Of a stretch of DNA of 64,000 nucleotides, positions 1 to 9,699 are shown piece after piece. Made by a program: the position numbers and the translations under genes. The stretch comes from Batkoa obscura. Its lineage: Eukaryota; Entomophthoromycota; Entomophthoromycetes; Entomophthorales; Batkoaceae. The stretch spans positions 930,001 to 994,000 of the forward strand of contig JASVEC010000003.1 of the NCBI GenBank assembly GCA_030770535.1. Direction: 5' to 3'. Within the stretch, counting starts at the first letter, position 1. Every line of letters begins with the position of its first letter. The notes under the pieces are model-generated. The model made no database searches. It had not been told where the DNA came from and was given only the letters and a program-made list of their open reading frames with translations.

Positions 1-901
1 ATAATACATCCCCTAACTGTTCCTAGCTTTTAATTAGCCTTGAAAGTTGTAATCTTAAACCTAAATCAAAATTGAAAAAAAATTGAATTTCAATATGGCT
101 TTTGAATGCATCCAAATAGACATACCAATTTTTAAATAAATGTTTTAAAATTATAAAAGTATTTTTTTTTGGTCGTTATACAAATGAATAATTTGCACAT
201 TTAGCAATTTAATATACAAATAAATAAATTAGTGTCTACTTTATTAGCATAACAGGTCATTTGAACATCATTTAGTTACATCATTCGTTTTTTAAAGAAT
301 TTTTTATAATGAATTAATATACAGGTTGGTTACATTTGTAGGTAACATTTTTAAAGTTATAAATGAAAATAAAACATGGTTAAATAAAACTAATTCAAAA
401 ATGTTCAAGTTTGTTTATATATATATTATAGTTTATTTCAAGCTAAAATATAATAAATCATTAAAGTCATTAACATTGAAACAATAGGGCATAAAAAATT
501 AGCTTCTTAGCTTTTAAGTAAAAAATCAAAATTACAGTATAATTTAAAAGCTTTATAATTTTAAAGTTCATTTGTGCAAAAAACAATTGTCTATTTTAAA
601 ATAACATTTAAATATTATGCTATAATTGACATATATTAATTGTTAATTATAGAAATAAATGCTAGATACTTCAGAAATAAGTTTTAGCAGATGTGTTATT
701 AATTATTTCACTATAATAATTCTAAATAAAAAATACAATATAATAATTTTATGAAAAAATAATTTTTTTATATTTAATTTTTTATATTTAACTTGATAAC
801 TAAAACAATGCTTAAACTTTAAATTTTTTACTAATAAAACTTTACTAGTAAAAAAATGCTATTTTAAAAATAGTACTAACTTTATAATAAAAAGAACTAA
901 C
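1..901. other. Gene-free AT-rich stretch
   Basis: I see no coding frame, RNA gene or intact repeat in this stretch. It is almost entirely A/T with short A and T runs. Confidence 0.6.
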
Positions 902-1006
902 ATATAGGGATATATTTTGTGTTTAAGGATTTTACTAACAATTTCTCCGTTTAAATAGTACCTAAAAAATACAAAAAGTAATGAAGCTAAAAAAACCACC
1001 CTTATA
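902..1006 (-). mobile_element. GGGGTGT MITE, full length, decayed
   Basis: It has the family layout in reverse orientation: TATAGGGATAT at one end and CCACCCTTATA at the other. The central GC-bearing hairpin has decayed to TTTAAATAGTACC. Confidence 0.75.
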
Positions 1007-1693
1007 CAAATTTATTTATTTTTTGATATTTTTATAATTCAATGTTTAATTTTATTTTTAATGTTTTTAGTATATTAAAGCTGTAGCAAAAAAAATTCTA
1101 CAAACTAAAGCAATGAAATTTTATAATTTAAACTAAAAAAATAAATGTTTAAATTGTTTAATATAAATCAAAATAGTTATAATAAAAATTATTATGATTT
1201 ATATGTTTTATTTGTTTTTGCTTTTGATTATTATAAAAAAAATTAGATGGCTTTAATTAAAAAAACGTATAATTTTTTTACATAAATTTTATGTTTGGAT
1301 ATATGAAAATTGCTTACAAAGCTTTAAAATAATTAAATAATTTTCAAAATATAATAACTAAAATTTTATATAATAATATTAATATAATAAAAAATAAGAT
1401 TAAAACCATTTTTGAATTTTTTTTATAAGTTTAATTTTTTTTTCAATATGAATTTTTTTATTTAAATATATATATATTAAAAACTTAATTACTTGCAAAA
1501 AAAATTTAATTTTTTTTTTAACATGTAATGCTAAAATCAATTTAAAAAAATACATTAGTTGTTATATAAAATTTATAAAAGCTTTATTATATAAAAAAAA
1601 AATGCAACATTAAAAATTAAAATTAAAATATTTATTTTATATTATAAAACAAGCTAATAAAAAATCTAAAACTATTTATATATAGAAAAAACA
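1007..1693. other. Gene-free AT-rich stretch
   Basis: Only A/T-rich sequence with homopolymer runs is visible. No gene or repeat is supported. Confidence 0.55.
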
Positions 1694-1798
1694 GATAGGG
1701 GTGCTTTTTTTACCTTTATCACTTTTTCCATCTTTTAAGCGTTATTTGAGCGGAAAATTTATTAGTAAAATCCTTAAACACAAAAATATATCCCCAGA
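1694..1798 (+). mobile_element. GGGGTGT MITE, full length
   Basis: The left arm begins ATAGGGGTGCTTTTTT, the centre is AAGCGTTATTTGAGCGG and the right end is ATATCCCCAGATA. It lies 150 bp left of TE-A copy 1. Confidence 0.85.
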
Positions 1799-1944
1799 TA
1801 TAGTTTTTAAATGTATTTTTTATTTTATCTAACTATAGCTTTTTTTATATTAAAGAAACTTCCAATTTGTTTAAATGTTTTTTTTGCTATAGCTGCAATA
1901 TATTAAAGAATTATATTTTAAAAAAAAAATTATTTTTTAATATC

Positions 1945-3501
1945 ATATGGAGGTGTTCAAATTAGCTTCATTTTTTATCCAATTTTTAAATATTTTAAAA
2001 ACTTTGCTTGGAATTCTGTAAAAATAAATTCTTTGTTAAAAACCAAAAGTATTCAAACACAGTTTTAAATTATTTTATTATAATTTATATCATAAGTTAG
2101 CAGAATTTCTATTAAATTTAATGTAAATTCCTGGATTAACAAGGCTTTTACTAATATAACTTATATATTAATATTAACCAAAGCTGTAATATGCAAATAA
2201 ATATATATTCCTATGAAACTTCATTAAAAAATATTTATTATTGACTACTTTATATCCAATATTGAAGATTTGTCATCAAATGAATAAATTATTTTAATGT
2301 TATAGTTACATTATTAACATATCACTAAGTTAATAAATAACTGCATAGGAGGGAGTAGTTAGCCTCAAAACTATAATTAACCGTTTTTATATAATACAAC
2401 CAATATAACAATAGCTTTTATTTATTACTACAGTTACTTGCTCTTTGACTATTTATTAACTTGGCTATTAATAATTTAAGTAATATCAATATTTGGGGGT
2501 ATTTTTTTTGGCTTCATTATTTTCTTCATTTTTTAAGCACTATTTCAGCGGAAAGGTTGTTTTGTTTAGTAAAATTCTTAAACAAAAAATACATCCCCAT
2601 ATACTAAATCATGATTCAATATTTCAGATAAATAATCAAAATAAGCTTTGCCTATTGTTTTGTTATTTTTTAAATATAAGACACTAAAACTTAATACTGA
2701 CATAACTTGTTTATTATAATGATCTAAATTTATTAGATCTGGTTTTGTTCCTATTTTTGTATTTTGTTTAAAAATTTCAATAACAATTTTTCTTATTGAA
2801 TTTTGATAAAATAGTCAAATTACTAAGCAAATATTGTATAATAATTTTAATTTGCTTACCATTAATTTTTTTACATTTTTAATAATAGGTTATAATGTTG
2901 GTATCTTATTATTAATTATTTCTGAATAATTATATTGATTTTCATTTATATTAAATCCAAAACTTTTACATTCATTAAAAGAATATACTGAGGCTATAGT
3001 TGATAATAACGCTACTTATTGGTTTTTGTTTTATATTTCTTTTAAAGCACTAATTTTATACATTGGTTGATTAAGTTTGTTATTATCAATAATAAACTTT
3101 AATAACTTTTCTTTTCTTTTTTATGTTTTATTATAAAATTCCATAAACTCTGGGCTATTATGAATAGTTAAAATTGATATAAATGAATTACAATGTTTAT
3201 ATAATATGCTTTTCCCTATTGTATTAAAATTTTTAAAAATTCCATTTCGAAGTTTAGTTATAAAAGCAAATAATTATATAATTATATAATTATATATCTA
3301 CTAAACATTAAATAAAAATAATATAAAACATATAACTAAAAAAACAAAAGAATTAAAATAAGTTTTTTTAATTTGATTTTTTAATTTAATTTTAAGCTTT
3401 TTAAATCTAGCTAATTATATATTAAAGACTTACAAATTTAAAAACTTAAAATTTGGATTAATTTTAATTAAATCCTGAAACCAATTCGAATATCCCTATA
3501 T
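1945..3501 (-). mobile_element. TE-A DNA transposon, copy 1, internally deleted
   Basis: Both terminal inverted repeats are present: TATGGAGGTGTTCAAATTAG on the left, and on the right CCAATTCGAATATCCCTATA, whose reverse complement is TATAGGGATATTCGAATTGG. The subterminal ATCCAATTTTTAAA block and the internal segments match copy 2 (9085-11972). The segment coding the C-terminal half of the transposase is missing; the gap is bridged by the MITE at 2492-2602. What remains of the transposase, read on the minus strand, is broken by stops and shifts. Strand is that of the transposase remnant. Confidence 0.75.
2492..2602 (+). mobile_element. GGGGTGT MITE nested in TE-A copy 1
   Basis: A full-length member from TTTGGGGGTATTTTTTTTGG to ACATCCCCATATA, slightly lengthened by a TTTGTTT insertion. 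It sits exactly where TE-A copy 1 has lost internal sequence relative to copy 2, so it marks a deletion junction. Confidence 0.85.
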
Positions 3502-4362
3502 AAAATATTTATATTCTTCAATTTTAATTAAAAACAGTTTAAATAAAATAATACTTATTATGTAAATTAGTTTAAACAAAGAAATTCTAAGGTTAACTTG
3601 AACTTTTAATAGTTTTAATTAATTTAGCAAAGTAATATAAGTTATAAAAACTAATTTTATAAGTTATATTTTAATTATTTAATATTATCATATTTTGTTT
3701 ATAATATTTTATATAACCTGCTTTTTATTATGTTTTATGCTTATAAATTAAAGTTTATTGATTAAATATTTAAAACCTATTATCTGCTTTATCCAAGATT
3801 ATAATGCTTTATATTACAGTTATTTTTATTAAAATATGATGGTTTATTGTGTAATTAACTTTTAAACTTTATATACACCCTTAGCTTTTTATTATAAAAT
3901 ATTTTTTATTGATTTTACAAAATTATTTTGTTTTTTATAAACATATTTAATTAAAAAAAATAAAGTTAAAAATTTTTGTTTGAAATTTAAATAAACATTA
4001 TTATATATATACTTTTAGATATAATATTATAATTAAAAACAAGAGGTTTAAAACTTTTAATTTTAAAAAAACATTATAACTGTTTAAAAGCATTTATTAA
4101 AAAACAAAATTTAATTTAAATTTAATTATTTATAAAAAAAATAATTTTATTATTATTTAATAATATTTTTACTAAATAATATATAATTTAAAAGTATTTT
4201 CATAAACAAATTTTTATCTATAATATTAAAGCTTAAAAGATTTTTTTTAAAATATAATTAAAGAAAAATATATGATTTTGGAAAATTTAAAGTTTTATAA
4301 AAATTTATTGACTTTTTTATTTAATTATATTTAACTTTATTAATAAAATATATAAAAGCAAT
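3502..4362. other. Gene-free AT-rich stretch
   Basis: Nothing recognisable is present. Composition is A/T with poly(T)/poly(A) runs. Confidence 0.55.
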
Positions 4363-4467
4363 ATATGGGGATATACTTTTTTGTTTAAGAATTTTACTAA
4401 CAACCTTTCCGCTCAAATAGCGCTTAAAAATGGAAAAAGTAATGAAACCAAAAAAACACATCCCATA
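4363..4467 (-). mobile_element. GGGGTGT MITE, full length
   Basis: Reverse orientation, with TATATGGGGATATACTTTTT at the left, CCGCTCAAATAGCGCTT in the centre and ACACATCCCATA at the right. Confidence 0.85.
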
Positions 4468-4966
4468 TTTATTTGTAATTTTATAAAATATTAGCATTTT
4501 CAATTACTCAAATATTTATTTATTTGTAAATTAAAATGATTTAATTAAGTTTAGTTAAATTGTAAACCAAGTTTTTGAGTCCCAGTCTAGATCTGATAAT
4601 TAATTTAAAACCTATAATTTTTATTTTTAATTAAGTTTCTAAAACAGGTGATAATTATAAATAGTCAGATTAATTTTTCCTTAATAAAATTAGGTTTTAA
4701 ATTTTAATTGCTTTATTTTCAACTTAATTCTGTTTTATGATTTCAATTTAATTTATATTGTTAAGCTATTAAATTAAATTGCTTTTACAGTAAAAGCCTT
4801 TAATATAACTCTTATTTTTATAAATAAAACTCATTTAAACATTAAAGTTCCAGTTCTTATATTATTTTAGTTATAATAAATATTACTGGCTTATATGGTG
4901 TTTTATTGATATTAAATGTTTTAAGTCTCAAATAATATAATATTTAGCTTATTTAAATATAAATAA
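4468..4966. other. Gene-free AT-rich stretch
   Basis: I see no gene, RNA or repeat here. Confidence 0.5.
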
Positions 4967-5065
4967 TATAGGGATGTATTTTTGTGTTCAAGGATTTTAA
5001 CAATTCTTCCACTCAAATAGCGCTCAAAAGATAGAAAAAGTGATGAAGCTAAAAAACACCCCCAT
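4967..5065 (-). mobile_element. GGGGTGT MITE, full length
   Basis: Reverse orientation, from ATATAGGGATGTATTTTTGT to AACACCCCCAT. The centre reads ACTCAAATAGCGCTC. Confidence 0.8.
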
Positions 5066-5377
5066 TTTAATGTTATAATATTATCAATTTCTTTTGTTGA
5101 TCAAATAATTTTTATAATATAAGTTAGAACATAAAGACTTTATATAAACTAGACCAAGTATTTACATATATATGTAAATAAATAACATTATATTACAAAT
5201 TTACTATCAAATAAGTAAACCAAATGTTTATTAAATATAAGCAATAAACAATAATATTTAAATAATTTTAAACTTATATTTATTAGCAATGTATCTTAAC
5301 TATTCTAATAAAAATCAAATAAATTTAAAAAATAAATGACTAAACTTCGAAATTAAGGATATTTAACGATTAAAGAA
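5066..5377. other. 3' flank of the small secreted protein gene
   Basis: A/T-rich sequence downstream of the gene at 5378. Runs such as AATAAA-like strings could serve polyadenylation, but no single site stands out. Confidence 0.4.
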
Positions 5378-5848
5378 TTAATAATGCTTGCTAGTGCATT
5401 TTGGTTTTTGAGAAGTAGTAGTATATACAGCGGAGCTAGTTTCAGTAGCTTTTTCAAGAATTTTTTCACCATGACAAACTCTGCTATAAGCTTGATATTC
5501 ACAAGTGAGAGGGAATTCATAATGTTCAGAACTGCCACGGTTGACATAGGTATCAATAACAACGGAGTCAGCTGAGCATTTCCTTATGATAGCATTGACC
5601 CATTTATCTTCAGAGTAAGCAAAATCAGATTGACAGCTAGATTGTTTAGTCTCAGTAGTATCTCCACAAGATAACTCTACTTTTCTTCCAAAGTAGTCAG
5701 AGGTACATTTACAGGTGAAAACGTATTGATCTTTACCATCAGCACCTTTAACTCTTCCATCAACAACATCACATTTATGGGACCAGTCTAAAGCTAAACT
5801 AGAGGAAACTAAAAAAGCAGCGATAACGGAAGTGATAAGTTTGTACAT
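5378..5848 (-). CDS. Small cysteine-rich secreted protein, function unknown
   Basis: A single-exon gene for 156 residues that I do not recognise. The first 20 residues (MYKLITSVIAAFLVSSSLAL) form a clear signal peptide with likely cleavage just before Asp21. The mature part holds nine cysteines, at about 26, 46, 48, 61, 72, 91, 116, 125 and 151, including a CKC pair, so it is probably disulfide-bonded and extracellular. There is no membrane segment and no GPI-type tail. GC content and codon choice stand well above the flanking DNA, which supports real coding. It is the only protein gene I can support between 1 and 27 kb. In fungi this size and cysteine content fits secreted effector-like or cell-surface proteins, but that is inference; no family motif is visible. 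Confidence 0.85.
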   Translation of the reverse strand: MYKLITSVIAAFLVSSSLALDWSHKCDVVDGRVKGADGKDQYVFTCKCTSDYFGRKVELSCGDTTETKQSSCQSDFAYSEDKWVNAIIRKCSADSVVIDTYVNRGSSEHYEFPLTCEYQAYSRVCHGEKILEKATETSSAVYTTTSQKPKCTSKHY

Positions 5849-5910
5849 CTTAATTTAGATTAAAGTATTCAATGGAATTTTTTACTTGAATTGATGTTGA
5901 ATTGGTTTGT

Positions 5911-5918
5911 TTATATAA
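5911..5918 (-). promoter_or_regulatory. TATA-like box of the small secreted protein gene
   Basis: TTATATAA lies about 63-70 bp upstream of the ATG of the minus-strand gene starting at 5848. It is only a candidate, because the surroundings are A/T-rich. Confidence 0.3.
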
Positions 5919-6769
5919 TGCTTGTTTTGAATAAAAAGTGAATCCGTTGTAATAATTTGTAATAAATTCTTGAGTTGAAGATAAATCATTTAACTAGAGG
6001 AGTAATTAATTTATTTTTAGCATAACAATTAGTATTGGATTATTATGCAAGAATAAAAGCCAATTAAAATTTTTAGCAGTATTAGAATACTATTTTTAAA
6101 TTCTTTTGTGCACAAATTTTAAAGCGCTTAATAATTAGTTTAGTGGTTAGATTTGTTTGTAACTCCAGAGTGAGTACACACTTTAGGAAAATACTAGAAG
6201 TTTTATTTTTAAATCGAAATCCAATTAGTGGATTTTAGCGCTCCATTTGATTATGTCATTTTTATATTTCATAGTGATTATTAAATGAATAATCAAACTA
6301 TTAATAACTTTATTAGATAAGTTGATTTACAGTTGTTGCAGCTCTTTTGTAACCTAATTAACTGCTCATTTAAGAGAAAGGATTATAGTATATTCAATTA
6401 AACATAAGGTTTAGATCATAAAAAATTAGTTTACCAAATAATTTAATTGTAAAAAGGGTTAAAAAGGGTTAAAAAGGGTAACCTAAAAAAGGTGACATAT
6501 TCTTAAAATAAAACCTTACTAGGAAATAAAAAATCTTTTATTTTTGGTTGCTTTTTTTAAATTTAATGGAAAAAAAGGTTATGAATATGTTAGGTTTAAA
6601 CTGGGAACAGAGGGTAACTTTAGCAAAAGCACAGCTATAAAGCAAAAAAATTTATGAATAAAATTTAATAAAATAAATAATATTAAGACCAACAATAATA
6701 AAAAATAAAGGTATTAATATAATATTTAATAGCCAAAAAAATATGAAAATTAAAATAAATATTAAAAAC
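5919..6769. other. Upstream flank and gene-free stretch
   Basis: No gene is visible. Around 6450-6482 there is a short tandem of a TTAAAAAGGG-like decamer (about three copies). Confidence 0.5.
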
Positions 6770-6872
6770 TGAGGGTGTTTTTCTGACTTCATCACTTTTT
6801 CCATCTTTTAAGCGCTATTTGAGTAAAAAAGTTATTAGTAAAATTATTGAGCATAAAAATATATTTTTATAT
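6770..6872 (+). mobile_element. GGGGTGT MITE, full length, decayed right end
   Basis: Left end GAGGGTGTTTTTCTGACTTC, centre AAGCGCTATTTGAG, right end decayed to ATATTTTTATATA instead of ACATCCCCATA. Confidence 0.75.
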
Positions 6873-6944
6873 AACAAAATAACTGCCTGATAGTTATAAT
6901 AAAGCTAAAAAATAATATTTATAATAATAAATTAGCTAATAAAT

Positions 6945-6968
6945 TAAAAACAAAAAATACATCCCCAA
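6945..6968 (+). mobile_element. GGGGTGT MITE, right-end fragment
   Basis: Only the right terminus, AACAAAAAATACATCCCCAA, is recognisable. Confidence 0.45.
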
Positions 6969-7160
6969 ATAACAAAAACTGGTTTATTTGATATAACATT
7001 TAATAAAGTAATAAAATCATAGAAATATGCCTTTTTTTTATAAGCCTTAATAGATATAATTTTAAAAACAAATATATTGAAACTTTTTTAATTATAATTT
7101 ATTTTTATATTAATATATTTACTTTAAATTGTTTTTTATTTTATCCATTATATAAATTAC

Positions 7161-7202
7161 ATATGGGGGTGTATTTTTTTGTTTAAGAATAGATCCCCAT
7201 AT
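7161..7202. mobile_element. 42-bp mini-derivative of the GGGGTGT MITE
   Basis: It is made of the two terminal inverted repeats with the interior missing: ATATGGGGGTGTATTTTTTT, then GTTTAAGAAT, then AGATCCCCATAT. It is either a miniature element or the product of an internal deletion. Confidence 0.6.
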
Positions 7203-7547
7203 AAAACATTTAATAAATAGTTTAAATTTTATTTTGTTTTTTTTGCTAATATCAGCTATATTTTTAAAATTAAAAAAATTGCTTAAAAAAATCAGTTAAA
7301 ACAGTTTGAACTTTTTTAAGCATTAAATAAAATAAAGCAATAATTATTAATATTGCTTAACCTAACAACTCAAACTATTATTTTTACTTTTTCTATTACT
7401 TTTTTTATTTAAATAAAACAGGTTTTTTTATCAAATTTAAAAATAAAACATAAAATATAAAATATAAAATATAAACTTTAAAACTTTTCAAAAAAACCAA
7501 ACTGCTTTCAAAATTTAATATACATAATGCAATTTTTAGCACTATTA
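7203..7547. other. Gene-free AT-rich stretch
   Basis: Nothing is supported apart from a short ATAAAAT tandem (about three units) near 7448-7472. Confidence 0.5.
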
Positions 7548-7697
7548 TATTTGTTTCACATAGTTCTTAGCTTATTACGTATTATTCCTATTAATTTAAG
7601 TATATCTTAGCTACATAAACTAAGACCGTTCGACTCAAGGCAAGTTAATCACCAAGGACTCCTTTTAACTCCAACCATTGAGTATCAACCTTCACAG
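7548..7697 (-). repeat. Solo-LTR-like repeat, partial copy
   Basis: This stretch matches the reverse complement of the 5' part of the repeat at 15676-16140, sharing the ACGTATTATTCCTATTAA block, the ACATAAACTAAGACC block and the outer CAACCTTCACA end. It is an old, degenerate partial copy. Confidence 0.55.
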
Positions 7698-8098
7698 CAT
7701 GAATATTATTTAATAATCAATAACTAATATATATAATATTCTATCAGTTGATAGTTAATTAATCAACTATTTTTATAATGTTTTTTATAAAAACATTATA
7801 AAATAATAAAAAAGTACTGTTTTTCAGCCACAATAGTATTAAGTATTAAAAAGATTCAAATATTAGCATATAAAAGCCTAAATTATTTTATAAAAAAGAC
7901 AAAAATATTACCAAGTGAAGTTTTTTATTGATATTTTGATAAACTTGCACAAATTAAATTATTTCTTTTCTATATAATTTTTTATTATAAGTTTGTTAAC
8001 TATGATGTTTTGATTTTATAAATAATCTAATTCAGTGTTATTATAACTTGTTTAAAATTTAAATATATAAAAAATCAATTGAATTGAAGTAAATGAAT
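7698..8098. other. Gene-free AT-rich stretch upstream of tRNA-Pro
   Basis: I see no gene or clear repeat here. Confidence 0.5.
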
Positions 8099-8170
8099 GG
8101 CTTAGTGGTCTAGTGGTATGATTCTCGCTTTGGGTGCGAGAGGCCCTGGGTTCAATTCCCAGCTGAGCCC
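8099..8170 (+). tRNA. tRNA-Pro (TGG)
   Basis: A full cloverleaf can be drawn. The acceptor stem GGCTTAG pairs with CTGAGCC, leaving discriminator C8170. The anticodon stem TCTCGC/GCGAGA encloses loop TTTGGGT with anticodon TGG. The T arm is CTGGG-TTCAATT-CCCAG. No intron is present. Box A (TAGTGGTCTAGTGG-like) and box B (GGTTCAATTCC) are intact, so it should be transcribed by RNA polymerase III. A MITE begins 17 bp after its 3' end, before any long T-run terminator except TTT/ATTTTT at 8178-8185. Confidence 0.95.
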
Positions 8171-8186
8171 AACCATATTTATTTTT

Positions 8187-8294
8187 ATATATGGGGGTGT
8201 TTTTGGTTTCATTACTTTTTCCATTTTTTTAAGCGCTATTTGAGTGGAAAGATTGTTAGCAAAATTCTTAAACAAAAAAATATATCCCCATATA
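8187..8294 (+). mobile_element. GGGGTGT MITE, full length, just downstream of tRNA-Pro
   Basis: Near-consensus copy from TATATGGGGGTGTTTTTGG through AAGCGCTATTTGAGTGG to TATATCCCCATATA. Confidence 0.9.
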
Positions 8295-8423
8295 GAAGAA
8301 ATATACTTAATTTTTCTAACATAATGTAAAATTTTTATTATATAAATAATTTAATTAAAAGACTTCATTTTAATTTTAAATATTAAAAACAATTAAAGCC
8401 TGTTTTATGATATTACATAAAAC

Positions 8424-8521
8424 AAGGGTGTTTTTTTTAGCTTCAACACTTTTTCCATTTTTAAACACTACTAAATGGGAAATGCATTAGTAAATTTCTT
8501 TAAAAAAGACAACACCCCTTT
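8424..8521 (+). mobile_element. GGGGTGT MITE, degenerate
   Basis: Recognisable by AAGGGTGTTTTTTTTAGCTT at the left and AACACCCCTTTA at the right. The central hairpin has decayed to AAACACTACTAAATGGG. Confidence 0.65.
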
Positions 8522-8620
8522 ATTTTTTTTAATATTTTCTATAAAAAAGGCCATTTCTAGTCAATTTTTTAGAATTTTTAACATTTTGCACCTTTTTTGT
8601 TTTTTTATATAATAATCCAA

Positions 8621-8727
8621 TATATGAAGGGTGTTTTTTTGGCTTTATCACTTTTTCCATTTTTGAGACTATTTGAGCAGAAAGATTGTTAGTAAAATTC
8701 TTAAACACAAAAATACATCCCCATATA
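8621..8727 (+). mobile_element. GGGGTGT MITE, full length
   Basis: Left end TATATGAAGGGTGTTTTTTT, centre ACTATTTGAGCAGAAAG, right end ATACATCCCCATATA. Confidence 0.85.
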
Positions 8728-9084
8728 TATTAAAAAATTTTTTTTACAATTAAACAATTGGTTTTAATAATTATAAAATATAATATTGAGCTTGAATTAT
8801 CTTATTCAAAATGCTTTAGGCATTAAATTTTTTATAAGCTTTTTAAGATTGTAAAATGAAACTATAACTATTAAAAAAGTCTAGACTAGTTAAAAAAATT
8901 AAATAAAAGCCATGGATAAAAGAATAGTAAAAAATCAAATAAATAAAATTTAAGCATTTCAAAGCTGTTTTTTATTACTCATAATTTTTAAATATATAAA
9001 AATTCGCTATTTTTAAGCTGATCACAACCTAACTTATTGAAAAAAATCTGCAAGCTAACTATTGATAATTTTAAATTATCTAAC
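8728..9084. other. Gene-free AT-rich stretch
   Basis: No feature can be supported between the MITE and TE-A copy 2. Confidence 0.5.
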
Positions 9085-9593
9085 ATATGGGGGTGTCCGA
9101 ATCGGTTTCATTTTTTTTATCCAATTTTTAAATTATTTTATTATAATTTATATTGTAAGTTAGCGGAATTTCTATCAAATTTAATATAAATTCCTAAATT
9201 AGCAAGGCTTTTACCAATATAGCCTATATAATGATAGTAATTAAAGTTGTAATATGTAATATGTAAATAAATATATATTTTTATAAAACTTTATTAAAAA
9301 ATATTTATTATTGACTGCTTTATTTAGCCAACATTGCAGATTTACTATCAAATAAATAAACAATTTTAATGTTATAATTACATTATTAATATATCGCTAA
9401 GTTAATAAATAGCTGTATGGGAGGGAGTGGCTAGCCCTAAAACTATAATTAACCATCCCTATGTAACACAAGCAGTGTAATAATAGTTTTTACTTATCAT
9501 TATAATTATTTATTAACTTAGCTATTATTATTTTAAGTAATATCAACATTTAATGGTTGATTTCTATCTAGTAAGCTACTTACTTGCTTACTA

Positions 9594-9699
9594 AATATGG
9601 GGATGTTTTTTTTGATTTTGTTACTTTTTCCATTTTTTAAGTGCTATTTGAGCGGAAAACGTGTTAGTAAATTTCTTAAACAAAAATACATCCTCATAT
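9594..9699 (+). mobile_element. GGGGTGT MITE nested in TE-A copy 2, with a matching empty site
   Basis: Runs from ATATGGGGATGTTTTTTTTG to ATACATCCTCATAT. The related copy 6 lacks this insertion: its sequence, read on the opposite strand near 39160-39175, is TAAATATTGAAAC where copy 2 has AAATAT-MITE-ATATTGAAGC. This supports a genuine insertion with a TA (or ATAT) duplication. Confidence 0.92.

Noticed and set aside
6450-6482. TTAAAAAGGG-like tandem as a telomere or origin-like repeat
   Set aside because: Only about three units and no resemblance to known telomere repeats; simple-sequence noise is enough.
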